NCBI GenBank assembly: GCA_021787655.1
Contig: JAJYLM010000048.1
Coordinates: 1-13,882 of the forward strand
Direction of reading: 5' to 3'
Length of the DNA stretch: 13,882 nucleotides
DNA from: a bacterium
GTDB lineage: Bacteria; JAMCPX01
Below the pieces are notes generated by a model. It did no database searches. It was given only the letters and a program-made list of their open reading frames with translations, and had not been told where the DNA came from. Shown piece after piece: positions 1-6,875 of this stretch; the stretch's first letter is position 1, and every line of letters begins with the position of its first letter. The position numbers and the translations under genes were made by a program.

Positions 1-1128
1 GCCCCGCTGTATCTCCGATGTCCCGCCGCCGATTGAGGAGAGCCGCGAATCGCGGTAGCCGCGCTCAACCAGGTATTCCTTGATGAACCCGTAGCCGCCG
101 AAGATCTGGAGCACCTCCGACGCGGTACGTTCCATGATTTCGGAGACGAACAGCTTTGCGACCGATGCATCCATCATCGCAGGTATGTCCCGGTCTTTCA
201 TCCACGCAACCTTGTACACGATCTGCCGCACCGCTTCGAGATTCATCTTGAGGTCGGCAATCTTATGCCGTATAGCCTGGAATTTGATGATCGGCTTGCC
301 AAACTGGTGTCTCTGCCGTGCATATTCGACAGCCTTCTTGAGCCCCAGTTCCAGCCCGCCGATTGCCGGGGCCACGAGGCAGCTCCGCTCCCATTCGAGG
401 GTCAGCTTGATGACATTGGCAAAACCGTAGTCCGCCTCTCCCAGTATATTTTCTTCCGGCACCTCGCAGTCTTCGAATATCAGCTCTGATGTGGGCGAGG
501 TCCTGACCCCGAGCTTCGAGAGCTTTTTGCCGACGGAAAAGCCCTTCATGCCCTTTTCAACGATAAAGGCGCTGATCCCGAAGGCCTTCTTCGACCGGTC
601 GGTCACAGCCGCGACGACAAACACATTGCCCACCGGTCCGTTGGTAATGAACATCTTGGATCCGTTGAGGATATACCGGTCGCCCTTTTTGACGGCTGCG
701 GTTTGTATACCTCCGGCATCCGACCCTGCGTTCGGCTCGGTTAGTCCGAGTCCTCCGATCCATTCGCCGCTCGCAAGCTTCGGGAGGTACTTCTTCTTCT
801 GTTCATCGGTGCCGAGCTGCCATATGGGAACTCCGCACAGGATCATGTGGGCGCCCCAGGATAACAGGAGTCCGGCGTCCACCCCCGCGTATCCGAGCGC
901 CTCGCCTGCAAGGGTTGTCGTGAGCACCCGTGCACCAGCACCTCCGTACTCCTCGGGATACGGCAGTCCCAGCAGCCCGAACGCTCCCATCTTCTTCCAG
1001 TTTTCCACGATGAATTCCTCACGGTCGTCGTACCCGAGCTGCAGGGAAAGCGGTGCAAGGTCACGCACTCCGAACCTGTACACACTCTCCTTAAAATCCA
1101 GATCCTCTTTCGACAGGCTAAATTCCAT
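1..1128 (-). CDS. Acyl-CoA dehydrogenase (3' end cut by window edge)
   Basis: FAD-dependent acyl-CoA dehydrogenase, which oxidises an acyl-CoA to the 2-enoyl-CoA and passes electrons to ETF. The 376 visible residues cover nearly the whole family length; only a short C-terminus is missing. Seen in order: N-terminal helical domain, the LTEPNAGSD signature (129-137), FITNG (160-164) at the flavin, QRHQFGKPI (272-280), and QIFGGYGF (341-348). The C-terminal motif reads IGGGTSEIQ, so the Glu of the medium/short-chain IYEGT motif is absent. E247, in the EWER segment, aligns with the alternative helix-G base of isovaleryl- and long-chain acyl-CoA dehydrogenases, so the enzyme is probably active. The ATG at 1128 has AAGGAGG six bases upstream. 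It follows a TetR gene by 100 bases that hold a palindrome, suggesting repression by that regulator. The exact acyl substrate cannot be told; a branched-chain, long-chain or aryl-acyl substrate is possible. Confidence 0.95.
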   Translation of the reverse strand, partial: MEFSLSKEDLDFKESVYRFGVRDLAPLSLQLGYDDREEFIVENWKKMGAFGLLGLPYPEEYGGAGARVLTTTLAGEALGYAGVDAGLLLSWGAHMILCGVPIWQLGTDEQKKKYLPKLASGEWIGGLGLTEPNAGSDAGGIQTAAVKKGDRYILNGSKMFITNGPVGNVFVVAAVTDRSKKAFGISAFIVEKGMKGFSVGKKLSKLGVRTSPTSELIFEDCEVPEENILGEADYGFANVIKLTLEWERSCLVAPAIGGLELGLKKAVEYARQRHQFGKPIIKFQAIRHKIADLKMNLEAVRQIVYKVAWMKDRDIPAMMDASVAKLFVSEIMERTASEVLQIFGGYGFIKEYLVERGYRDSRLSSIGGGTSEIQRG

Positions 1129-1131
1129 ACT

Positions 1132-1138
1132 GCCTCCT
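1132..1138 (-). promoter_or_regulatory. Ribosome binding site of the acyl-CoA dehydrogenase
   Basis: The minus strand reads AAAGGAGGCAGT and then ATG. This near-perfect Shine-Dalgarno at normal spacing fixes the start at 1128. Confidence 0.75.
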
Positions 1139-1175
1139 TTTGTTCCACCTTCGGATCGTCCGGCGGCTGACACCG

Positions 1176-1191
1176 GTCAACATTTGTTGAC
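1176..1191. promoter_or_regulatory. Perfect 16-bp palindrome, candidate TetR operator
   Basis: GTCAACATTTGTTGAC has 7-base arms (GTCAACA/TGTTGAC) around a TT centre. It lies in the 100-base gap between the TetR gene and the acyl-CoA dehydrogenase, about 38 bases before the latter's ribosome binding site. Its half-site TTTGTTGAC recurs in the same orientation upstream of the TetR gene (1888-1896 on the minus strand). A palindrome shared by a TetR promoter and the next gene is the usual operator arrangement for this family. That the TetR protein binds it is inference. Confidence 0.55.
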
Positions 1192-1192
1192 G

Positions 1193-1225
1193 CCGTTCCC
1201 CGAATGCCCTGTGGCCGGGGAACGG
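1193..1225 (-). terminator. Strong GC-rich hairpin after the TetR gene, possible terminator or attenuator
   Basis: The arms CCGTTCCCCG and CGGGGAACGG form a perfect 10-bp stem with a 13-base loop, beginning a few bases after the TetR stop codon. No T run follows on either strand, so it is not a standard intrinsic terminator. It may partly terminate, protect the 3' end, or separate TetR from acyl-CoA dehydrogenase expression. It adjoins the palindrome at 1176-1191. Confidence 0.45.
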
Positions 1226-1228
1226 GGT

Positions 1229-1855
1229 TTACGCTGGTTTATTTTCAGCCAGCCCCTGGATGTACTGATGAATAAAACTGTGAGAAAGCTTCTGAAACAT
1301 GTCGGGCTTTTCGACCGGTATGGCCTTGATCACGATACCCGTCAGGATCATTTCAAGCCCGCCGAAAAACATGTACGTACTGACCGTGGTATCGATATCC
1401 TTCCTCAGTTCGCCCTTCTGTTTGTACTCGATCAGAATCTTCTCGAAGGTCGTAAACGCCCTGGTAAAACTCATGAAATTCCTTGTTTCGAGGAACTTCG
1501 GCGTCCAGATGACCTCGAACATGATGACGTACATGAACTCGGGAAATTCCTTGCATGCATTGAATAAAAATGTCGTTATGGACCCGAGCTTCTGTTCGAG
1601 GCTCTTTTCCTGTACCGCGGCATTTTCAATGGCCCGCAGAAAGATGCTGATGCTCTTCGTAAAGATTGCATTGAGGACATCTTCCTTGTTTTTGAAATAG
1701 TGGTACACCAGCCCGTAGGAAACGTTTGCCTGCTTGGCGATATCGGCAATCCGTATCCCGTGCATGCCTTTGACAGCGTACACCTTGATCGCCGCTTTTA
1801 TGATCTCTTCCTGCATCTTATCGATCTTTTTCTTGTTCTTGGAATGGTTGCTCAT
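1229..1855 (-). CDS. TetR/AcrR family transcriptional regulator
   Basis: A 208-residue one-component repressor of typical TetR length. The N-terminal DNA-binding domain covers about residues 13-60. The helix-turn-helix is seen in GIRIADIAKQANVSYGLVYH (33-52), followed by the FKNKEDVL segment typical of the family's helix 4. The rest is an all-helical ligand-binding and dimerisation domain rich in Phe and Met, which suits a hydrophobic ligand such as an acyl-CoA. That ligand is inferred from the acyl-CoA dehydrogenase directly downstream. The ATG at 1855 lacks a clear Shine-Dalgarno. A later in-frame ATG at residue 14 also lacks one and would cut into the first helix, so the longer start is kept. 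The upstream region has a TTGACA box overlapping a TTTGTTGAC half-site, suggesting autoregulation. Confidence 0.93.
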   Translation of the reverse strand: MSNHSKNKKKIDKMQEEIIKAAIKVYAVKGMHGIRIADIAKQANVSYGLVYHYFKNKEDVLNAIFTKSISIFLRAIENAAVQEKSLEQKLGSITTFLFNACKEFPEFMYVIMFEVIWTPKFLETRNFMSFTRAFTTFEKILIEYKQKGELRKDIDTTVSTYMFFGGLEMILTGIVIKAIPVEKPDMFQKLSHSFIHQYIQGLAENKPA

Positions 1856-1884
1856 ACTATAGCCGTGTAAGCCTATTTGATTTA

Positions 1885-1896
1885 TTTGTCAACAAA
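1885..1896 (-). promoter_or_regulatory. Candidate promoter -35 box and operator half-site for the TetR gene
   Basis: The minus strand contains a consensus -35 hexamer TTGACA (1887-1892) embedded in TTTGTTGACAAA. The 9-base TTTGTTGAC is identical to half of the palindrome at 1176-1191. Seventeen bases downstream is TACACG, a weak -10 match, which would place the transcript start close to the ATG. Repressor binding here would block RNA polymerase. The -35 is clear; the -10 is doubtful. Confidence 0.4.
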
Positions 1897-1948
1897 CTGC
1901 GTACACGTGCAGATCGGGTGCGCTGACCGGAAACGGACCCTGCGGGTG

Positions 1949-3793
1949 TTATTCCAGGTTGTCGATGGATCGCCGGACGTCCGGTGGCAGGGTGTCGTCC
2001 TGCACGTCTTCGGGCACGGGTCTGCCCCTGCCGGTGAAGGTATTGATCCAGGTCCGTATGCCGTCAAGTGCTATGAGGAGCACCAGAACGAGCATGGAAG
2101 CGGTCAGAACGGTGTTGACCTGGGCCGTTGTCGTATGCTGCCTGCTGTAGATATTGACGATGTTTTCGATGCCTGCGGTAAACGTCACAATGAACATGAA
2201 GACGAACGGCACGAACGTGATCAGGGCGTACGCCTTCTTCGGCGCACGGTTGAGCAGAAACGTGGTGCCGATCGTCAGCGCAATGACCGCGAGCAGTTGA
2301 TTGGCGACGCCGAACATGGGCCAGATCGTGCCGATGCTGCCGTAGTACAGGAGGTATCCCCAGGAGAGCGAGATGGCAGCACTCGTGATGACCACACCGG
2401 GCCACCAGGAGATATCCTTCACCTTCGGTATGATGCTGCCGGCAGATTCCTGCAGGATATACCTGCCGACCCGGGTGCCTGCATCGATGGTCGTGAGAAT
2501 GAACAGCGCCTCGAACATGATGGCGAAGTGATACCAGTAGGACATCAGGGTCTTCAGTCCGGGGATGTTTCCGAAAATGTACGCCATGCCCACGGCAAGG
2601 GACACAGCGCCTCCCGGCCTGCCGACGATGTTCTCGCCGACCAACCGTGAGAGCTCGTTCATGTGGACGGTACTCATGCCCAGCTTCGCAAACAGTGCCG
2701 GCGCGGTATTGATGGCAAAATAATCACCAGGGGGGAGCACGCTCGCAGCGATCAGCGCCATCAGCGCTACAAAGCCTTCCGTAACCATGGCACCGTACCC
2801 GATGAACCGTATGTCCTTCTCGCTCTTGAGCATCTTGGGCGTGGTACCCGAACTGATGAGCGCATGGAAGCCCGATATGGCGCCGCACGCAATGGTGATA
2901 AAGACATAGGGCCACACCTTGCCCGGAATGACCGGCCCCCCGCCGTGAATGAAGTGTGTCAGGGCAGGCATCTGCAGGTCCGGATGTGCAATGAATATAC
3001 CGAGGGCGAGCAGCGAAATCGTGCCCAGCTTCATGTAGGTGCTGAGATAGTCGCGCGGCGCGAGCAGCAGCCAGACAGGCAGGACCGAGGCCGTGAATCC
3101 GTACACTGCGAGCATGACCGAAAGCTGGTGCCGCGAGAACATAAACCACGATGAAACAGAGGACTGCTGGACCACACGTCCGCCGATCACGCCTGCAAGC
3201 ACGAGCACGACCCCGATGACGCTCGCCTCTGCGATCTTGTCCGGACGCAGGGTTTTCATGTACCAGCCCACGAGCAGTGCGACCGGTATCGTAAACCCTA
3301 TGGTGAACGTCCCCCACGAGCTTTCGTTCATCGAATTCACGACAGCGATGGCCAGTCCTGCGAGGGCGGTTATGATGATGAATAATGTCGCCAGCGCGGT
3401 CGTTATGCCGCTCAGCCTCCCCATGTATCGGCGCGCGATGGTATGGAGCGCTTCGCCGTTGCTGCGGACCGAGGCAAACAGGATAACGATGTCATGGACA
3501 GCACCGGCAAAGACTGCCCCGAAGATGATCCAGACCGCACCGGGCAGAAAGCCGAACTGCGCTGCGAGAACAGGCCCGATCAGGGGACCGGCACCGGCGA
3601 TAGCCGCGAAGTGATGACCGAACAGAACAAACCTGTTTGTCGGCACAAAATCCTTGCCATCGTTCTTCGTGTACGCGGGCGTCGTTCGTGTCTCATCGAG
3701 GGTGAGCACCTTTGCCGCGATAAACGCCGAGTAATAACGGTAGCCGAGCGCAAAGACACCCAGCCCGGCAAGCAGAAGATATACGGAATTCAT
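1949..3793 (-). CDS. cstA: Carbon starvation protein CstA family transporter
   Basis: An inner-membrane protein of 614 residues with many hydrophobic segments, close to the shorter CstA homologues (E. coli CstA is about 700 residues). The N-terminal signature is clear: GYRYYSAFIA, then TNRFVLFGHHFAAIAGAGPL and IGPVLAAQFGFLPGAVW, followed by GAVHDIVILFASVR. These mark the CstA core; the C-terminal third is the 5-TM extension. In the family, CstA takes up peptides and/or pyruvate when carbon is short. The start at 3793 has GAGGAGG about eight bases upstream. It follows nth by 51 bases and precedes TetR by 93, so it may be transcribed with nth or from a weak promoter in that gap. The substrate here is not determined. 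Confidence 0.96.
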   Translation of the reverse strand: MNSVYLLLAGLGVFALGYRYYSAFIAAKVLTLDETRTTPAYTKNDGKDFVPTNRFVLFGHHFAAIAGAGPLIGPVLAAQFGFLPGAVWIIFGAVFAGAVHDIVILFASVRSNGEALHTIARRYMGRLSGITTALATLFIIITALAGLAIAVVNSMNESSWGTFTIGFTIPVALLVGWYMKTLRPDKIAEASVIGVVLVLAGVIGGRVVQQSSVSSWFMFSRHQLSVMLAVYGFTASVLPVWLLLAPRDYLSTYMKLGTISLLALGIFIAHPDLQMPALTHFIHGGGPVIPGKVWPYVFITIACGAISGFHALISSGTTPKMLKSEKDIRFIGYGAMVTEGFVALMALIAASVLPPGDYFAINTAPALFAKLGMSTVHMNELSRLVGENIVGRPGGAVSLAVGMAYIFGNIPGLKTLMSYWYHFAIMFEALFILTTIDAGTRVGRYILQESAGSIIPKVKDISWWPGVVITSAAISLSWGYLLYYGSIGTIWPMFGVANQLLAVIALTIGTTFLLNRAPKKAYALITFVPFVFMFIVTFTAGIENIVNIYSRQHTTTAQVNTVLTASMLVLVLLIALDGIRTWINTFTGRGRPVPEDVQDDTLPPDVRRSIDNLE

Positions 3794-3844
3794 CGATATA
3801 ACCTCCTCATTCCTGCATAGCAGCGGTCATCTGTAAAATGCAAG

Positions 3845-4507
3845 TCATCTGCTCCTCGTGACACCGGATTTCAGACAGGCGGATGTCACAGGGCATACGG
3901 AGCATCGCGGCGACACAGGATGGCACACCGCCTGGCCGAGTGCGACCAGGAGATCGTTATAAATAATCCAGTGGCGACGCGGCAGGATTTTCCGGAGGAC
4001 CATCTCCGTTTCGAGCGGCGTTTTCGTTTTTATATAGCCGAACCTGTTGGAGATCCTGTGGACATGGGTGTCCACGCAGATGGCCGGTTTTCCATACCCG
4101 AGGCCGACGACGAGGTTCGCTGTCTTTCTCCCCACCCCGGGAAGCTGTATCAGTTCGTCGATGGTGTCAGGTACAACGCCCCGGTACCTGGCTGCGATCG
4201 CCTCTGCCACGATCCTGATTCTGCCTGCCTTGACCCGGTAAAACCCGACCGGGTAGATTGCCTTTCGTATCTGATCCTCGGTCAGTGCAGCCATGCCTGC
4301 AGGCGCGGATGCGAGCCTGAACAGCCGTTCCGACGCCTGTGCAGTCACCTCGTCCTTGGTCCTCTGGCTGAGGATCGTCGCGATAAGTATCCGGAACGGA
4401 TCGTGGCTCCTGTTGCTGATCAGGGTCACGATGGGCACGTTCCACTGCTTATACACGGCCTTCAGCCGACGGATAATGGTTTCTATGTCGGGTTTCTTAG
4501 TGCTCAT
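3845..4507 (-). CDS. nth: Endonuclease III (DNA glycosylase/AP lyase)
   Basis: Removes oxidised pyrimidines and cleaves the abasic site in base excision repair. The 220-residue product matches the usual length (E. coli Nth 211). Seen: the helix-hairpin-helix LPGVGRKTANLVVG (122-135) with catalytic Lys K128; VDTHVHRISNR with catalytic Asp D146; and a C-terminal CX6CX2CX5C [4Fe-4S] site (C195, C202, C205, C211). The open frame extends upstream to 4603, but those 32 residues are Cys/Arg-rich and unlike the family. The ATG at 4507 is chosen because it matches the usual N-terminus and has AAGAAGAG upstream, though at long spacing. This ATG overlaps by four bases the stop of a small ORF (4504-4617). 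The gene probably belongs to the tail of the upstream operon. Confidence 0.96.
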   Translation of the reverse strand: MSTKKPDIETIIRRLKAVYKQWNVPIVTLISNRSHDPFRILIATILSQRTKDEVTAQASERLFRLASAPAGMAALTEDQIRKAIYPVGFYRVKAGRIRIVAEAIAARYRGVVPDTIDELIQLPGVGRKTANLVVGLGYGKPAICVDTHVHRISNRFGYIKTKTPLETEMVLRKILPRRHWIIYNDLLVALGQAVCHPVSPRCSVCPVTSACLKSGVTRSR

Positions 4508-4617
4508 AGCTGGACAACTCTTCTTATACGGGAGATACATCGAAAAATGCAACAGGGACGTGCGATGACCTCTGTTCCTGCAGTACCGGCTGCCGCCGTG
4601 CACACCGCAGGGGTCAT
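4504..4617 (-). CDS. Possible 37-residue small ORF before nth
   Basis: It starts with ATG at 4617, preceded by TAGGAG at seven-base spacing, and its TGA overlaps the nth start as ATGA, a typical translational-coupling junction. The product is Arg/Cys-rich (three Cys between residues 22 and 27) and resembles nothing I recognise. It uses codons that look uncommon for this region, such as AGA, ATA and TGT, which argues against a conserved protein. It may be a translated leader that helps ribosomes reach nth, or chance. Confidence 0.22.
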   Translation of the reverse strand: MTPAVCTAAAGTAGTEVIARPCCIFRCISRIRRVVQL

Positions 4618-4627
4618 TCGTTCACTC

Positions 4628-5596
4628 CTACCGGTGTATCGTACCGGGGAGTATGAATGCATACCTTCCCCTGAAAATACGTGTCTTCAGAAAACGGTCG
4701 AATTTCCGCAGCGCCAGAAACAGACGCCATATAAACGCATCCTGTTTGTAATACGATTCCACTTCTTTGAGCTCTAAAGGCTTGATACCATGTTCCCGGG
4801 CGTCTTGTTCGAAAAAATCGTTCGCGAGCGTAATAAGCCCGGGGATCAGGTCCGCCTTCCCTTCCTTATGGAAGTTCGCAATAAGGTCGATCACCACCAA
4901 CCTGAAATCATAGTACCGGTCAAGCACGTCCTGGAGGAAAAACCATCTCACCATCCACCGCAGGAATGACGGAGCGCTCTTCAAAAAAAGGTCCGCCTCC
5001 AGCATCTCGGTGCCGTTTTTTCGGATCATAGGTGTGCTGGTGTCGATATAGTACAACGCCGGATGCTCACCGACCTGCGGGTTCGCCGGATCGAACTGCT
5101 GGAGTGCCCAGTTCGATATCTGCCCGTCAATACCGATCCTGGTATCACGGTGATCCGCATTGAAGTCCCAGACCTTCTTCAGGTGATGCAGGACAGCACG
5201 GACCAGCCGTTGGGTACCGTCGCCGGATACGATGTGGATGACCTTGTTCCCGATGGATTCCGGCACAAGCCTTTGCTGAGCAGCATAGACAACAGCTCCT
5301 TTGTTCTGTGTCCTGATGCTGACGGCGTCGTGATCCGGAATGGTCAGACCCGCGCTTTTGAGTATCTGGTTATAGTCCCGGTAAATCGCCAGGTAACGTT
5401 CAACCTGCTCCTGTGTGTCGAAGATCGGCATGCGTTTGTACGCGATGCCTTCCTGTCCTGCATACCGGAGCTGGAACACCGTGCTGATCTCCCCGTATCC
5501 GAGTATCGCTGCCGGGATCGCGGAATTCCCCGGGTGCAGCGTGTCAAGCCCTTCTTCGAACTTTTGCAGAAGCTCACGGTCAATGGCAAGGGCCAT
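4628..5596 (-). CDS. Uncharacterised protein with a kinase-like catalytic set
   Basis: A 322-residue soluble protein. I do not recognise a named function; it may fall in a domain-of-unknown-function family (possibly DUF6206, from memory). Several elements resemble the protein kinase/aminoglycoside phosphotransferase fold: a glycine-containing loop GYGEISTVF (33-41), a strand with Lys in IAYKRM (K54), a hinge-like VVYAAQQRL (102-110), IGIDGQISNW with D157 and N162 five residues apart as in the catalytic loop, and YYIDTS with D185 in the place of the DFG Asp. The C-terminal half is helical and aromatic-rich. A kinase assignment is inference. The start at 5596 has AAGGAGG five bases upstream. 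The gene begins 14 bases after the aminotransferase and ends the tight block, suggesting joint function with it. Confidence 0.82.
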   Translation of the reverse strand: MALAIDRELLQKFEEGLDTLHPGNSAIPAAILGYGEISTVFQLRYAGQEGIAYKRMPIFDTQEQVERYLAIYRDYNQILKSAGLTIPDHDAVSIRTQNKGAVVYAAQQRLVPESIGNKVIHIVSGDGTQRLVRAVLHHLKKVWDFNADHRDTRIGIDGQISNWALQQFDPANPQVGEHPALYYIDTSTPMIRKNGTEMLEADLFLKSAPSFLRWMVRWFFLQDVLDRYYDFRLVVIDLIANFHKEGKADLIPGLITLANDFFEQDAREHGIKPLELKEVESYYKQDAFIWRLFLALRKFDRFLKTRIFRGRYAFILPGTIHR

Positions 5597-5610
5597 ACGT
5601 GCCTCCTTTC

Positions 5611-6858
5611 TCAGAGTCCGAGCAGCGTGTTGACCTGGCCCAGCGCAGCACCGAGCCGTTCCAGCACTTCCTGTGTTTCCGCCTCGGTGATGATCAACGG
5701 CGGCATGAGCTGGCTCACGGACGTATCGTTGTTGGCGTAGATGCTCAGGATGCCGTTGTCATAGCATGCCTTGGTCATGACCGGGCCGCACAACTCGTTT
5801 GCCATCTTAACCCCCATCATCAGTCCGAGCTGCCTGAATGCAACGATGAGCTTCGGATACTGCTGTTTGAATTGCTCAAAGCCGTTTTTGAACATCCCCG
5901 CGATCGTGTTGACATGGTCGAGAAACGTTTGCCGGGATGATATGTCGAGCACCTTGAGAGCGACAGAACACCCGGCCTCTGCCCCGCCGAATGTCGAAAC
6001 ATGGATAAACGGGTCTTCTTTGAACACGGACTCGAACCTTTCCCTGAAGCAGGTGGCTGTTATCGGATAGATTCCCCCGCTCAGCCCCTTGCCGAGGACG
6101 ATGATGTCCGGCACGACACCGAAGTGCTCGATGCCCCACAGCCTGCCTGTCCTGCCCAACCCGGTCTGTACCTCGTCGATGATCATCACGGCACCGTGAC
6201 TGTTGCACAGATCGCGCACCTTCCTGAAATAATCTGCATCGGGAACCGAGATGCCGAAGGTTGCGGGTACGGTTTCAAAGATCACGCCCGCTGTCTCTCG
6301 GTCCATAGCCCGGTCGAGTGCATTGATGCTGTCGAACGGGACCTGCACAAAACCGGGGGCCATGGGGCCGAAAGGTTTGCGGTACTTTTCATCACCGGCC
6401 GCGAGCGCAAAACCGGTATGCCCGTGATAACCTCCTCTCGCTGAGATGATCTTCGGCCTGCCCGTGGAGGCACGGGCTATCTTGATCGCAAGATCGATGG
6501 ATTCTCCGCCGCTCACACCGAAGACCGTGTAGGTTATGTCACCGGGCATAAGGTCTGCGAGCCTTTTTGCGAGCAGGGCCCGCTGCCTGCTCATGAGATG
6601 GGAGTTTCCGATATCCATGTCCTTCAGAGCGTCTGCAAGGGTATCGATGATGTCCGGATTGCGGTGGCCGAGGTTGAAAACACCGCCGTTGCTGTGACAG
6701 TTGATAAGCCGCTTTTTGCCGTCGATGTCCCACATGTAGATGCCCTGCCGTCTCCCGAAAACAAAATCCATATCATTGGAAACAAACATATCCGCCCTGC
6801 CCGATGAAACATGATCATGGAACAGTCTGACAATGTCCTGCTTCGCTAATGCTCCCAT
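5611..6858 (-). CDS. Class III PLP-dependent aminotransferase
   Basis: A fold-type I PLP enzyme of 415 residues, the normal length for the acetylornithine/GABA/putrescine aminotransferase class. Seen: the phosphate-binding region VSGGES (115-120; usual form SGAEA or SGTEA), RGGYHGHT (141-148) with the aromatic that stacks on PLP, IIDEVQTGLGRTG (226-238) with D228 for the pyridine nitrogen, VLGKGLSGG with Schiff-base lysine K257, and HVSTFGGAEAG (286-296) from the partner subunit. The substrate is not readable from sequence. Some class III proteins are phospholyases acting on amino-alcohol phosphates rather than aminotransferases, and the kinase-like neighbour makes that worth keeping open. 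The start at 6858 has AAGGAGG six bases upstream and lies 17 bases after the MmgE/PrpD stop. Confidence 0.95.
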   Translation of the reverse strand: MGALAKQDIVRLFHDHVSSGRADMFVSNDMDFVFGRRQGIYMWDIDGKKRLINCHSNGGVFNLGHRNPDIIDTLADALKDMDIGNSHLMSRQRALLAKRLADLMPGDITYTVFGVSGGESIDLAIKIARASTGRPKIISARGGYHGHTGFALAAGDEKYRKPFGPMAPGFVQVPFDSINALDRAMDRETAGVIFETVPATFGISVPDADYFRKVRDLCNSHGAVMIIDEVQTGLGRTGRLWGIEHFGVVPDIIVLGKGLSGGIYPITATCFRERFESVFKEDPFIHVSTFGGAEAGCSVALKVLDISSRQTFLDHVNTIAGMFKNGFEQFKQQYPKLIVAFRQLGLMMGVKMANELCGPVMTKACYDNGILSIYANNDTSVSQLMPPLIITEAETQEVLERLGAALGQVNTLLGL

Positions 6859-6875
6859 AGATGACCTCCTTGTGC

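Noticed and set aside
1..60. Acyl-CoA dehydrogenase as an inactive pseudogene because IYEGT is missing
   Set aside because: The frame is intact and an alternative base E247 is present as in known active subfamilies.
491..1567. 358-codon open frame on the plus strand across the acyl-CoA dehydrogenase and TetR genes
   Set aside because: It is antisense to two genes with clear family motifs; its translation is Pro/Ser/Arg-rich without domains. Codon bias of the real genes leaves this frame open.
1856..1861. TATAGT as a -10 box for the TetR gene
   Set aside because: It abuts the start codon, leaving no room for a transcript start, and no -35 lies 17 bases upstream.
1877..2650. 257-codon plus-strand frame opposite cstA
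   Set aside because: Highly charged His/Arg/Asp-rich translation, typical of the antisense of a membrane protein gene.
3794..3844. Promoter for cstA in the gap after nth
   Set aside because: TTGCAT followed at 17-18 bases by only a poor -10 match; too weak to report as a feature.
4508..4603. N-terminal extension of nth to the ATG at 4603
   Set aside because: The 32 added residues are unlike endonuclease III and no ribosome binding site precedes that ATG.
3920..4777. 285-codon open frame on the plus strand opposite nth
   Set aside because: nth on the minus strand has catalytic residues and the iron-sulphur site; the plus-strand product has no recognisable motif.
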